From an uncultured SAR324 cluster bacterium (GTDB lineage: Bacteria; SAR324; NAC60-12): a stretch of DNA of 64,000 bases. A program made the translations under genes and the position numbers. The stretch is from assembly GCA_902575715.1 (NCBI GenBank), contig CACGSI010000002.1, positions 1-64,000 on the forward strand. The letters are read 5' to 3'. The notes beneath the pieces were generated by a model. It searched no databases. It saw only the letters and a program-made list of their open reading frames with translations, and was not told the DNA's origin. Positions 55,356 through 64,000 of the stretch are shown one piece after another. The first letter of the stretch is position 1. Each line of letters opens with the position of its first letter.

Positions 55356-56573
55356 ATGAGTCACTCGATACACTTATCATATAAGTTAAGAATTTTTTTG
55401 ATTATTATTTTTGGATGGTTAATTCTTTGTGGAATTGATAGAAGTCCAAAAAAATCAAATTTTACTCTCAGGGATTTACAGACTACAAACTTGATTCAGA
55501 GTATGCCCACAATGTCTGAGATTCCCGCAAGTTTTTATTATATCTCTTCAACGTTAATCCTTTCTCTAGTCGGTGGGATTTTTACAATTAGGTTTCTACA
55601 CAAGAAAAAAATTAAAGAGGGTTTGGACAAAATAGCCAAAGACCAGGCTCAATTGGGGGTGGATGCAGAGTTAGAATCCAGAAAAATTGACGAAAAAGAT
55701 AGAAATTTTTTAATTAAGTTGTGTAATACAAATGATCCTTCAATATTGTTAGAGGCTTTAATGTCTTCAGAAATGTTTGAGAAATTTGTCGATGATTACA
55801 AGAACTCAAACCGATTTTCCAAACCCGAGTTAATCAAAATCTCAACGTTAAGGAGAAATTTACAATTTAATTTTAAAAATTTAAAATTTAGTTTTATTTG
55901 CAGTCAAATGCTTGAACCCGGGTCACATTTGGAATTTCAGATTAGACATAATGGTAAAAATATTGTTTTTATGAGTCCTATTTTGGATTCAAACGAGACA
56001 CAAATGTTAATAAAACCGCCTACAGTAAAAAGGCGACCAGCAAATATCAAACAGTTTTCAGAACTATACTGTGTAGTTAGAAGGGGAAATGAAGCAGAGT
56101 ATGAATTTAAACTAAAAATTTTGGGCCAGTTAGTTACAGATCTTAATGCTGTTATTCTTGGACATACCAAAAATATTAGGAAACTAAAGATAAGGATTTC
56201 AGAGAGGTTGCCAATGAATATGAGAATGTATTTTTATTTATTAACTGCAGAGCATTATAAATTTAGACAAAAAACAAATAAAATTCAATTTAAACCTAAA
56301 AAAATATTTGGTAAAATTAAAGATATGAGTTCTGGTGGAATTAAAGTAGAAATTGAAAAGATGCCTCAAGAAGGCATCAAAATAGGAGATGTTTTCCTTT
56401 TTCATCTTCCTTTCGCAAGTTTAAGGGGGAATCTAGCTGTTTCTGCGGTCAATATTGTCTCGCAAAAGTCAAAAAGTAATATCCATATGATGTTTAAAGA
56501 TATTGATATGCTTACCCACATAAAACTAAACCAGTATCTTCATCGCAAAAAAACTAGAATGAAGGCTGCTTAG
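55356..56573 (+). CDS. Membrane-anchored PilZ-domain protein
   Basis: This 405-aa protein has two membrane segments (about 11-26 and 59-80), a helical linker, a YcgR-N-like beta domain (about 170-265) and a C-terminal PilZ domain. The c-di-GMP motif is seen as RISER (280-284) and DMSSGG (323-328), with a longer spacing than usual (about 38 residues between). It is likely an effector linking c-di-GMP to motility or envelope. The gene stands 36 bases after pheA. A role as flagellar brake is inferred from the presence of motAB and fliN in the same region. Confidence 0.78.
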   Translation: MSHSIHLSYKLRIFLIIIFGWLILCGIDRSPKKSNFTLRDLQTTNLIQSMPTMSEIPASFYYISSTLILSLVGGIFTIRFLHKKKIKEGLDKIAKDQAQLGVDAELESRKIDEKDRNFLIKLCNTNDPSILLEALMSSEMFEKFVDDYKNSNRFSKPELIKISTLRRNLQFNFKNLKFSFICSQMLEPGSHLEFQIRHNGKNIVFMSPILDSNETQMLIKPPTVKRRPANIKQFSELYCVVRRGNEAEYEFKLKILGQLVTDLNAVILGHTKNIRKLKIRISERLPMNMRMYFYLLTAEHYKFRQKTNKIQFKPKKIFGKIKDMSSGGIKVEIEKMPQEGIKIGDVFLFHLPFASLRGNLAVSAVNIVSQKSKSNIHMMFKDIDMLTHIKLNQYLHRKKTRMKAA

Positions 56574-56724
56574 TCGAATACATTTAATCTAAGTAAATTA
56601 ATTTAATTCTTTAAAGAAAAGATTTGTTGTAATTAAAATAATATTATTGACACATTGTTCTTTAGATAGTAGTGTTCCAATTTTATTTTTTAAATAATAA
56701 TAACTATTCATCGAGAGGTATAAA

Positions 56725-56976
56725 ATGATTGATAATAAATCTCTAATTATAGGAATAATTATAGGTATTGCAGTTGTCTTTTCTTTAGGAGCAAGTCATA
56801 AAAAGGGAAAGAAAGGAAGCCCCCCAATTGGAATGTTTCAGGTTGTTGCAATCCCGAATAATGACGGTAAAGCCATTATTCTTCATACTGCAAGTGGTGA
56901 ATTTAAAATTGCAAATATTGGTGTTTCACCAAATTTTGAATCTGGGGATAGATTTATGGGACCTCGACCAGATTAG
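56725..56976 (+). CDS. Small membrane-anchored protein, unknown
   Basis: The 83-aa product has one membrane segment at about 7-25 (LIIGIIIGIAVVFSLG), a basic turn KKGKKG and a small soluble domain (GMFQVVAIPNNDGKAIILHT) that may fold as a beta hairpin. GAGAGG lies before the ATG. A TTGACA is seen at 56647-56652, upstream, but without a clear -10. The family is not recognised. It precedes two lipoprotein genes on the same strand. Confidence 0.6.
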   Translation: MIDNKSLIIGIIIGIAVVFSLGASHKKGKKGSPPIGMFQVVAIPNNDGKAIILHTASGEFKIANIGVSPNFESGDRFMGPRPD

Positions 56977-57058
56977 GCTGAAATAATAAAGATTTTATAA
57001 TATTTTAATATATTTTTTTCGTACTTTTATTCAAAAAAATTTAAAAAGGAGGGTTATT

Positions 57059-57739
57059 ATGAGGGTTGATCAAAAAAAAATCTCTATAAGAAGTCTTCTC
57101 AACGTTATTTTCTTAATAATTTTCTTCTCAGGAGGCTGCTCGTTTTCTGTCCCTGAACCTGATGAAACTAATCAGGCTTTGTTAATTATTCCTGTAGAAA
57201 CTCGTCAAACCCTACAACAATTTATTTGGACTTTGCATGTAACTATTCAGGATACATCTAGTAATGAAAAATATAATCACATTATTGAACCAAATCCTGA
57301 AATGCTTTTCACTTATACTACAAAGTTGAAACCAGGCAAATATAAAATTACAAGAATGACCAGAAAAGCAAAGTCAGGATTTAAGTTAGGAGGTAAGAAA
57401 AAAATACGAGGAGAAAAAATAGATAATATTAATGTTTTTTTGCTTGAAAAAGGAAAAGTCAGAATAATTGATAAAAAAATTTTGTTGCTCCAACCTGAAT
57501 CTAAACTAACAAAACCAAAAAAACGAAGACAGCCAAGACACCAAAAGCTAACTGATGCCGAAAAAAATCTTGAAAGAATTAAGAAGGAAAAAGGTAGGAA
57601 GATGAAAAGAGATGCTGATAGAGAGCAAATGAAGAAACAAAGAGTAAAGTGGGTCCAGATATTAGATCTAGATGAGAGTTTTGAATCTAATTTAAGGGAA
57701 AAATTGAAAGAAGTAGAAAATTTCGAAAAGTGGAATTGA
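57059..57739 (+). CDS. Putative lipoprotein, tandem paralogue 1
   Basis: This 226-aa protein has a leader ending in SGGC (Cys29) and begins its mature part with CSFSVPEPDETNQALLIIPV. The middle is a beta-rich domain (HVTIQDTS, LKPGKYKI, LEKGKVRIID), like a carboxypeptidase-regulatory or transthyretin fold. The end is a Lys-, Arg- and Glu-rich helix, with WVQILDLDESF. AGGAGGG lies just before the ATG. The next gene is a paralogue with the same layout, with a 10-base overlap. Function unknown. Confidence 0.68.
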   Translation: MRVDQKKISIRSLLNVIFLIIFFSGGCSFSVPEPDETNQALLIIPVETRQTLQQFIWTLHVTIQDTSSNEKYNHIIEPNPEMLFTYTTKLKPGKYKITRMTRKAKSGFKLGGKKKIRGEKIDNINVFLLEKGKVRIIDKKILLLQPESKLTKPKKRRQPRHQKLTDAEKNLERIKKEKGRKMKRDADREQMKKQRVKWVQILDLDESFESNLREKLKEVENFEKWN

Positions 57740-58479
57740 TAAAAAAGATCGTAAAAATTAAGATCAAGGTCATCTTGAATAATATTAAGTTTTTTACTTC
57801 TATATTATCTAAACAGGCAAAAAAAAATGTTATAATTTTTAATTTGTTTGTATTTTATTTCTTTTTTGGTTGCTCCCTGTCAGTTCCTGAACCAGATGAA
57901 AATAATCAAACTTTGCTCATTATTCCAGTTGAAACAATTCAAACATTAAAAAAATTTATTTATACAGTAAATTTTACTATTGAAGATTCAAGTGAAAAGA
58001 AAATTCCCTTTAGAATAGAACCAAATCCAGATACTTATTTTGCATATAAATCTAAGTTAAAACCAGGAAAATATAAACTTTCTAAACTTTCAGTTATTGC
58101 AAAACCAGGCTTTAGAGTAAGTAAAAAAAGGAAAATAAGTATTAGGGATTTTGAAAAAATTGAATTTAGTCTTGAAAAAGGCAAGGCTATAATTATCGAT
58201 AAGAAATTATTAATCCAGCAGCCAGAAAGAATTACGGGCAACTATTTTAAAAATTTGAATTTGGGTGTGAAAAAGCATGAAATAAAAATTAGGAAGAAGA
58301 AAATTAAAGAAAGAAATAAAAAGCTTAAAATTTTAGGATTTAGAAATGTTCAAATGCTTGATTTGAACAAAACTTTCAAAGAAAAATTAAAAAAAGAATT
58401 ATTAGGAGTAGAAAACATTGATAAATGGCAAATTGTTGAACAGGAAACAATATCTGAAACTGAAGACAATGGTATGTAA
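57730..58479 (+). CDS. Putative lipoprotein, tandem paralogue 2
   Basis: The 249-aa product repeats the layout of the previous gene: CSLSVPEPDENNQTLLIIPV after a leader ending in FFGC, a beta domain with LKPGKYKLSKLS and LEKGKAIIID, and a basic helical end with VQMLDLNKTF. The leader here is longer, with many Lys before the hydrophobic part. Start is GTG 57730 or TTG 57736; both overlap the upstream stop, and no ATG exists before the leader. The pair probably arose by duplication and is cotranscribed. Confidence 0.65.
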   Translation: MELIKKIVKIKIKVILNNIKFFTSILSKQAKKNVIIFNLFVFYFFFGCSLSVPEPDENNQTLLIIPVETIQTLKKFIYTVNFTIEDSSEKKIPFRIEPNPDTYFAYKSKLKPGKYKLSKLSVIAKPGFRVSKKRKISIRDFEKIEFSLEKGKAIIIDKKLLIQQPERITGNYFKNLNLGVKKHEIKIRKKKIKERNKKLKILGFRNVQMLDLNKTFKEKLKKELLGVENIDKWQIVEQETISETEDNGM

Positions 58480-58490
58480 GTAACAAAGTA

Positions 58491-58513
58491 ATTAGAGGCC
58501 TACTAATTTTTTT
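58491..58513 (+). terminator. Possible Rho-independent terminator
   Basis: ATTAG-AGGCCTA-CTAAT (58491-58507) can form a 5-bp stem and is followed by six Ts. It lies just after the second lipoprotein gene and before a convergent gene. The stem is weak. Confidence 0.35.
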
Positions 58514-58553
58514 AGATTAAGAAGTGAAAGAAAATTTTGACTTAAAAAATATA

Positions 58554-59480
58554 TTAATAAGAAATATCAGCTATTTCTTTTTTCAGCATACGAATATGTT
58601 CTGGTCCTGTTCCACAGCAACCACCGATAATTTTTACTCCATATTTTTTTACCCATTTCTTTATTTCTTCTGCATACCTTTTTGGTGTATATATTTCTTT
58701 AAAACTCCAATCAGGTTTTTCTAATTTTCCTGTTTCGGCATAAGCGAGCATTGGACCACTCCATTTTCTTGATAATATCTCTAAAGCAGAATCGGTATCT
58801 CTTACCTGACTATGCATTATACCAGCAACTTCTCCACCTAGGGGGGAAATTGTTTCAACCAATTTTTCAAATTCAATAGGGTTTTTAGTGGTTTTCCACC
58901 TCCAACCAAGAACAGTTTTACTGTTATTTCCAAGCATAGCACTATACCCTATCCATACTGGTAATCCAGTTGACAAGGCAGATTTGATAATATTTTTTGC
59001 ATTTTTAATATCCCTTATCATTTCAGCTATAATTAAATCGACTCCTGCTTCTGCTAAAGTTTCAGCTAATTCTCTGTAGTTTCCCTCTACCTTCTCGCCT
59101 TCAGCAACTTCTTGTGTACTTCCAAATGGAGCCATGCTAGACATTGATCCAGCAATCCAAACTTCTTCTTTTCCTACATTATCTCTTGCTTTTTTTGCTA
59201 AAGTTATTGCTTTATTATTAATTTTTTTGGTTTCCTTTCCTAAATGAATACTTTCAAGCACATGTCGAGCACATGAGTATGTATTAGCAGTTATAATTTG
59301 TGATCCTGCACTAATGTAATCCTCATGAACTTTAAGAACTATTTCAGGATTTGACATGTGGGCAATTCCACTCCATACTTCCGAATGCATTTTAACACCA
59401 CGTTTTTGAATTTCAGTAGAGACACCTCCATCAAGCAAGATAATCGCATTATTTTTAAGTTTATTTAAAATAGAATTCAT
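58554..59480 (-). CDS. Homocysteine S-methyltransferase family protein
   Basis: This 308-aa zinc enzyme of the MmuM/BHMT type transfers a methyl group to homocysteine or a related thiol. It shows LLDGGVSTEIQKRGV, ITANTYSCARHVL, with the first Zn-ligand region, and the GGCCGTGPEHI loop with the Cys pair that binds zinc. The length fits MmuM. It converges with the lipoprotein pair and is followed on its strand by nothing close. The methyl donor (S-methylmethionine, betaine or other) is not shown. Confidence 0.88.
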   Translation of the reverse strand: MNSILNKLKNNAIILLDGGVSTEIQKRGVKMHSEVWSGIAHMSNPEIVLKVHEDYISAGSQIITANTYSCARHVLESIHLGKETKKINNKAITLAKKARDNVGKEEVWIAGSMSSMAPFGSTQEVAEGEKVEGNYRELAETLAEAGVDLIIAEMIRDIKNAKNIIKSALSTGLPVWIGYSAMLGNNSKTVLGWRWKTTKNPIEFEKLVETISPLGGEVAGIMHSQVRDTDSALEILSRKWSGPMLAYAETGKLEKPDWSFKEIYTPKRYAEEIKKWVKKYGVKIIGGCCGTGPEHIRMLKKEIADISY

Positions 59481-59564
59481 AAAAAAATTTGATTTGTTGA
59501 TATAAATTACTTAATTTTTCAGACTAAATTATTTTGTGTTAAATTTAACTTTAGTATTAGATAT

Positions 59565-60140
59565 TTAAAATTTTGTTTTAAGGTAATCATCTAACAGGTA
59601 AATTCGGTCATGCCCAAAAAACATTTCATTACCAAAAAAAAAAGTAGGAGCTCCAAATATCCCTCTTTTGACTGCGGCTTCAGTGTTTTTGAAAAGTTTA
59701 TCTTTAATTTTTTGCATATTAGCTTTTTCAACTAAATCAGAATTAATTAAAGCAGTTAGTACTTCTTTGTCTGCAATATTTTTATTATCTTTCCAGTAGG
59801 CTTCAAAGATTTTTTGAGCATAAAAATGGATATTATCTACTTTTAAACTACACAAAACTCTCATAGCAAGTAAGGAGCTTATAGGGAATTCTGAAGGCAT
59901 CTTGAAAGGGATTTTATAATAATTTGAGATTCGTTCAAGATCTTTGATCAAATAGGGTTTTTTTTCTGGTGCTAAACCTGGAGCAATTGGGCTTCCTGTA
60001 GCTTTAAAAATTCCTCCAAGTAATATAGGTTTCCAATTTAAGATTGCATTATTTTTTTTTACAACTTCGTCAATTAGTTTTGAGGCGAAGTATGAGTATG
60101 GACTAACTACATCAAAATAAAATTCAATTTTCTTTTCCAT
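59565..60140 (-). CDS. 2-hydroxychromene-2-carboxylate isomerase-like DsbA/kappa-GST family protein
   Basis: This 191-aa protein has the thioredoxin-like fold of the HCCA isomerase/kappa-class GST family. It shows YFDVVSPYSYFASKL with the Ser that replaces the DsbA Cys, PILLGGIFKATGSP and GAPTFFFGNEMFFGHDR. It may use glutathione; the substrate is unknown and aromatic catabolism genes are not near. The coding strand runs through an A9 and a T10 tract with the frame intact. Confidence 0.85.
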   Translation of the reverse strand: MEKKIEFYFDVVSPYSYFASKLIDEVVKKNNAILNWKPILLGGIFKATGSPIAPGLAPEKKPYLIKDLERISNYYKIPFKMPSEFPISSLLAMRVLCSLKVDNIHFYAQKIFEAYWKDNKNIADKEVLTALINSDLVEKANMQKIKDKLFKNTEAAVKRGIFGAPTFFFGNEMFFGHDRIYLLDDYLKTKF

Positions 60141-60189
60141 ATTTTAATTAAATTTAACTTTATAAATCATTAAAAGCTTGAGTTAAAGG

Positions 60190-60957
60190 CTAATTATCAA
60201 GAAAATTTTTTATTTGTTCATAGTATTCGTTTTTTAGAGAAATATCGTTGTGTCCTGCATCAAATATTATTTTCTTTGTAATTTGCTCTGATGGGAATTC
60301 ATTATATAATCTAATGGAATGTTTTTTAGGAATTACTTTATCATTTTCAGCAATCAAAATCATTGTTTTTGCATTAATATCTGGTATCCTACGTATTGAC
60401 TCATATTTATCTTTTAGAAGAAGAAAAATAGGATAAATAGGGAATCTTTTTTGAGCAATACTTTTAATGCTATCGTATGGAGAAATTAAAATCATTTTCT
60501 CAACAGATCTTTTTGAAGCCAAATAAGTCGCTACACCTGTACCTAAACTTCTTCCCATAACATGGATTTTTTTATGATTTTTATAAATATTGTCAAAAAG
60601 TAGGACCACATCTGAATAAATCCCTTTTTCACTTGGACTCCCGCTGCTACCACCATAACCTCTATAATTTAGTAGATAAAATGTTTTAAAAGGGAAGTTA
60701 GTCAAAAAATCCTCTGCGTTGTAAATCACTGACTCTGCATTTCCTCCACAATAGATAATTGCCTCATCTTTATTGGGATTTATTACGATAATCTCTATCG
60801 TTACTTTTTTATTTTGCAGTTGAATTTTTTCAAAGCCATGAGATATTTTCTTAGTAGGTATATATATAAGTTTTCTTTGGAATATGTATAGAAATAAACC
60901 AACTATAACATAGATAGTTATTATATATATCATAGTTTTTTTTATTTTTTTACTCAC
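60190..60957 (-). CDS. Membrane-anchored alpha/beta hydrolase (ABHD13/BEM46-like)
   Basis: This 255-aa serine hydrolase has one N-terminal membrane segment (about 7-27, TMIYIITIYVIVGLFLYIF) and the alpha/beta fold. The nucleophile is in GRSLGTG, the acid Asp in AENDKVIP and the His in DAGHNDI. LNYRGYGGSSGSPSE is the family oxyanion-side loop. The active site probably faces the periplasm or cytoplasm beside the inner membrane. The natural substrate is unknown; lipid esters or peptides are possible. Confidence 0.85.
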   Translation of the reverse strand: MSKKIKKTMIYIITIYVIVGLFLYIFQRKLIYIPTKKISHGFEKIQLQNKKVTIEIIVINPNKDEAIIYCGGNAESVIYNAEDFLTNFPFKTFYLLNYRGYGGSSGSPSEKGIYSDVVLLFDNIYKNHKKIHVMGRSLGTGVATYLASKRSVEKMILISPYDSIKSIAQKRFPIYPIFLLLKDKYESIRRIPDINAKTMILIAENDKVIPKKHSIRLYNEFPSEQITKKIIFDAGHNDISLKNEYYEQIKNFLDN

Positions 60958-60978
60958 GAAAATCTGAAAAGAAAAAAA

Positions 60979-61968
60979 TTATATTACTGACCAGGAATTA
61001 CTCTGAGAACTATTCAATATTTTTTCCAGTACATTCATATTAGCCAATGAATCTGATATTGGAGTAGGTACTTTTGTGTTATTTAAAATAGCCATTGAAA
61101 ACAAATCTCCTTGTAAAGTGTATTGATCGCATAATTCAAAAGAAATTTCATCAAGTTTGTTTTCGTATTGGTGAATTATTTTACATTTTTTTTCAGGAGG
61201 GGCATTAAAAGGAATTTCTATTTCAATTCTTCCCTTTGTGCCAAATAGGTTTACTTTTTGGTAAGGCACAAGTTGAGTTGAACAGGTGAAAGTTGAGGTT
61301 CCATTTGGAAATTCCATAATTCCGGAACAGATTCTATCAGTATTAAATTTAGGATCATTTTCTAATTTTCCAAAAACTTTTATGGGTTCTTTACCATAAA
61401 TAAATCGTGCCAATGAAATACAATAACAACCTATATCCATCATACCTCCACCTCCAATTTCTGATATATTTCTGATATCTTTTGGATTGGTGTTATAATA
61501 TGAAAAAAATGAATCAATATTCTTTAATTCTCCTATTTCCCCTTTTTCAACTAATTTTTTTGTCATTTTCCATTGAGGATGATGTCTGTACATGAATCCT
61601 TCCATTATCTTTAATTGTGGATATTTTTTAGAGAACTCTATTAGTTTTTCAATTTCATTTGTTGAAAGACCTATAGGTTTTTCGCACAGAACGTGTTTAC
61701 CAGCTTCTAAGGATTTGATAGACCATTTGACATGCAAATGATTTGGGAGTGGTATGTAAACTGCGTCAATTTCTCTATCTTCAATAAGTTTATCATATGA
61801 ACCATAGGCTTTTGTAATTCCATGTCTTAAAGATACTTCATTTGCTTTATCTAAATTTCTTGAGGCAATGGCTATTATTTCGCAGTATTTACTTTTTTGC
61901 ATAGCAGGGATCACTTTTTTTAATCCAATTTTTGCAGTGCTTAAAATGCCCCAACGTAATTTTTTCAT
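60979..61968 (-). CDS. Gfo/Idh/MocA family oxidoreductase
   Basis: This 329-aa NAD(P)-dependent dehydrogenase has the Rossmann start RWGILSTAKIGLKKVIPAM, the conserved YIPLPNHLHVKW and EKPIGL motifs, then GGGGMMDIGCYCIS with the Cys-Tyr region that fits the catalytic site. The group oxidises or reduces sugars and inositols; the substrate is not shown. It is the last gene before the divergent fusion gene, 60 bases away. Close homologues are often near polysaccharide or cell-wall genes, but that is not proof here. Confidence 0.85.
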   Translation of the reverse strand: MKKLRWGILSTAKIGLKKVIPAMQKSKYCEIIAIASRNLDKANEVSLRHGITKAYGSYDKLIEDREIDAVYIPLPNHLHVKWSIKSLEAGKHVLCEKPIGLSTNEIEKLIEFSKKYPQLKIMEGFMYRHHPQWKMTKKLVEKGEIGELKNIDSFFSYYNTNPKDIRNISEIGGGGMMDIGCYCISLARFIYGKEPIKVFGKLENDPKFNTDRICSGIMEFPNGTSTFTCSTQLVPYQKVNLFGTKGRIEIEIPFNAPPEKKCKIIHQYENKLDEISFELCDQYTLQGDLFSMAILNNTKVPTPISDSLANMNVLEKILNSSQSNSWSVI

Positions 61969-62028
61969 TTATATTATTTTAATTTTGAAGTTAAATGGTT
62001 TTTGAAAAACTATAATCATTAATTTAGA

Positions 62029-64000
62029 ATGTCAACTAAATTAGAAAATATTCAACTATATTTTTTCAAAAATAAACATTCTCGTTCTATCGTTAAAATG
62101 AAAAATTCAATACTAGGATTTAAAAGGCCATCATTTCAAATTAATGAGATTAGTGTTCTATTGGAAGAGTATTATGGTCTTTTTTGTAAAATAGAAGAAT
62201 TACCTGGTGAAAGAGATTTAAATTTTCTGATCAGGAAAAAAAGTGGTGAGTCATTTGTTTTAAAAATCTCAAATTCTTGCGAAACTATTGACTTTATGAA
62301 TGTTCAGAATGAAGCAATAGAACTGGTTTCCAAGAAAATTAATACGGCTAAATTCCCGGAGATTTTCTTAAACAAAGACGGAAAACCTCTTACATTTGTA
62401 AAGTCTTCCCTAGGAACTTCACACATGATGAGGATTGTTCGTTATGTTGAAGGAGTGCCTATAGCTGAATATAGTCCACATACGAAGTATTTTTTTAAAT
62501 CTCTAGGTAAAATGTGTGGAACAGTAACAAATGCTCTCAAAGAAATTTCAATCGCTCCATTTAAACGCAATCTTCTTTGGGAAATTCATAATGTTAAAAA
62601 TATTTTAGAAGAATATATTGTATTTATTAATGATCAGGAATTAAAAAAATGCGTAATACAATCTTTGGAAAATTTTTCTAATTCGTTATTTTCTCTGGAA
62701 AAAAAACTAAGACGAGGATGGATTCACAATGATTTTAATGATTATAACATTCTTGTAGCTCCAAATCTTTCAGAATCTTACAATTTTGGATTAATAGACT
62801 TTGGAGATATGACTCACTCTTATCTTATTGCTGACCCTGCAGTGGCTTGTGCTTATTTAATGCTTGATAAAAAAGATCCTCTTGATGCAGCTTTTAATTT
62901 TATTGAAGGTTTTAATAGTAATCTTAAACTCGAAGAAAGTGAGATAGAAATTCTTTTTCCGATGATTATCATGAGACTTTGCCTTAGTGTAACTATAGGT
63001 GCTTTTCAACAACAGAAAGATCCTGAAAATAAGTACCTTGGAATAAGTCAAAAACCTGCCCGAGAATTAATAATTGAACTTCAAGAAGTGAATTTTCGTT
63101 ATGCTTACTATCTTTTTAGGGATGCTTGTAAAATGGAAGCATTTCCTTCTGAATCAAAATTCAAAAGATGGCTTCAAAAATCAAGGGGCTCATTTAATTC
63201 CATATTGGGAAAAAAAATTGATAATGAAAAAACAGTGATACTTGATTTGAGTGTTGGCAGTTCTTTTTCGGCTAGAACAGAGAATATGTCAATTAAAGAA
63301 CAAATGAAATATTTTTCAGAATATTTGATTGAAAAAAAGGCTGAAACTGGTTTAGGTAAGTACGGAGAAACCCGATCATTCTATACTTCTAAAGAATTTT
63401 TACATAATTCTATTGATGGTAATGAAAGGAGAACCATACACTTAGGAATAGACATTTTTACAGATACCGGAAAATCAGTGTATGCTCCAATCAAAGGTGA
63501 AGTATTTTGTTTTCAAGATAACCAAGGAGTATTAGATTATGGCCCTACAGTAATATTGAAGCATAAGGCAGAAGAAGGTCCAGAATTTTATACTTTGTAC
63601 GGTCATTTAGATAAAGGATGTCTTAAAAATTTGAAGCTTCATCAAGTTATTGAGGCTGGCGAAACCTTTGCTAAAATTGGACACCCAAAAGAAAACGGAG
63701 GATGGCTTCCTCATATTCATTTTCAAGTTATTCTTGATATATTTAATTTTATTGGAAATTTCCCAGGAGTAGCGCTCCCATCACAGCAAAGTTTTTGGAA
63801 GAGTATTTGCCCTGATCCAAGCATTATTTTAGGGATTAATAGTAAAAAAGTTAAAGAAAAAGTTAACAAAGAAAATTTGCTAATTAGGCGAAAAAAAATT
63901 TTTGGTTCTTCTCTTAGCTTATCATATAATGACCCAATTACAATTCTCAGAGGAAAAGGCCAATCACTCATAGATTCAAAAGGTCAGGTTTATTTGGACT
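62029..64000 (+). CDS. Kinase (APH) - M23 peptidase - class III aminotransferase fusion (partial, 3' end outside window)
   Basis: About 657 residues are visible from ATG 62029 and the frame is open to the window edge. Residues about 45-340 form an aminoglycoside-phosphotransferase-like kinase: HNDFNDYN with catalytic Asp235, and IDFGDM with Asp257. Residues about 465-570 form an M23 (LytM/lysostaphin) domain with all metal ligands: His471 and Asp475 in HLGID, and His562, His564 in PHIHF. From about 629, SLSYNDPITILRGKGQSL starts a class III PLP aminotransferase. The same kinase plus phospho-lyase pair is known for hydroxylysine and phosphoethanolamine breakdown. The function of the peptidase inside it is unclear. 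Confidence 0.85.
   Translation, partial: MSTKLENIQLYFFKNKHSRSIVKMKNSILGFKRPSFQINEISVLLEEYYGLFCKIEELPGERDLNFLIRKKSGESFVLKISNSCETIDFMNVQNEAIELVSKKINTAKFPEIFLNKDGKPLTFVKSSLGTSHMMRIVRYVEGVPIAEYSPHTKYFFKSLGKMCGTVTNALKEISIAPFKRNLLWEIHNVKNILEEYIVFINDQELKKCVIQSLENFSNSLFSLEKKLRRGWIHNDFNDYNILVAPNLSESYNFGLIDFGDMTHSYLIADPAVACAYLMLDKKDPLDAAFNFIEGFNSNLKLEESEIEILFPMIIMRLCLSVTIGAFQQQKDPENKYLGISQKPARELIIELQEVNFRYAYYLFRDACKMEAFPSESKFKRWLQKSRGSFNSILGKKIDNEKTVILDLSVGSSFSARTENMSIKEQMKYFSEYLIEKKAETGLGKYGETRSFYTSKEFLHNSIDGNERRTIHLGIDIFTDTGKSVYAPIKGEVFCFQDNQGVLDYGPTVILKHKAEEGPEFYTLYGHLDKGCLKNLKLHQVIEAGETFAKIGHPKENGGWLPHIHFQVILDIFNFIGNFPGVALPSQQSFWKSICPDPSIILGINSKKVKEKVNKENLLIRRKKIFGSSLSLSYNDPITILRGKGQSLIDSKGQVYLD

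Overview
This is a strongly AT-rich, gene-dense stretch of a bacterial chromosome with short intergenic gaps and many ATGA or one-base stop/start overlaps. It looks like a Gram-negative, flagellated bacterium: there are ADP-heptose synthesis and heptosyltransferase-type genes, lipoproteins, small outer-membrane beta-barrel candidates ending in Phe, a flagellin, a MotA/MotB stator and a FliN-type switch protein. No rRNA, tRNA, insertion sequence, prophage or CRISPR array was seen. By eye the content would suit a low-GC marine deltaproteobacterium/SAR324-like lineage, but no marker here proves this.

Layout. 1-4.7 kb (minus): two-subunit xanthine dehydrogenase (Mo subunit cut by the left edge) with the ATPase of a nucleoside-type ABC transporter. 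4.8-9.2 kb: flagellin and rlmE (minus), then motAB (plus). 9.3-13.4 kb (plus): a small barrel protein and three tandem lipoproteins of one family, the middle one out of frame at an A10 tract. 13.5-24.3 kb (minus): recA, mnmH, a TPR protein, cmk, a GlmU-like nucleotidyltransferase, glmS and a phosphohexomutase broken at a T9 tract. A perfect 16-bp parS site lies in the first codons of cmk. 24.7-37.5 kb (plus): UDP-glucuronate decarboxylase, CCA-adding enzyme, smpB, a coiled-coil/ABC/U32 trio, ribF, a spore-photoproduct-lyase-like radical SAM enzyme, a Lon-N protein, a DsbA-like protein, hldE and an SHMT-like enzyme.

37.5-43.8 kb (minus): der, gyrB, recF and dnaN, with an AT-rich, helically phased repeat region upstream of dnaN. 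Together with parS this suggests the window is near the replication origin. 43.8-48.9 kb (minus): a phosphopantetheinyl transferase, four tandem related barrel proteins, a small secreted protein, an N-terminally extended exonuclease III and a tiny basic protein. 49-58.5 kb (plus): fliN, a GT9 glycosyltransferase, a DUF4254 protein, several very small genes around a 12-bp hairpin, a ParC-like topoisomerase subunit, rpmB, prephenate dehydratase, a PilZ protein and two tandem paralogous lipoproteins. 58.5-62 kb (minus): homocysteine methyltransferase, HCCA-isomerase-like protein, alpha/beta hydrolase and Gfo/Idh/MocA oxidoreductase. 62-64 kb (plus): the start of a large kinase-M23 peptidase-class III aminotransferase fusion, cut by the right edge.

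The genes fall into a few working groups: chromosome replication and segregation (dnaN, recF, gyrB, recA, parS, ParC-like), envelope sugar supply (glmS, mutase, nucleotidyltransferase, hldE, GT9, UXS), motility (flagellin, motAB, fliN, PilZ), and lineage-specific surface protein families that have expanded by tandem duplication.
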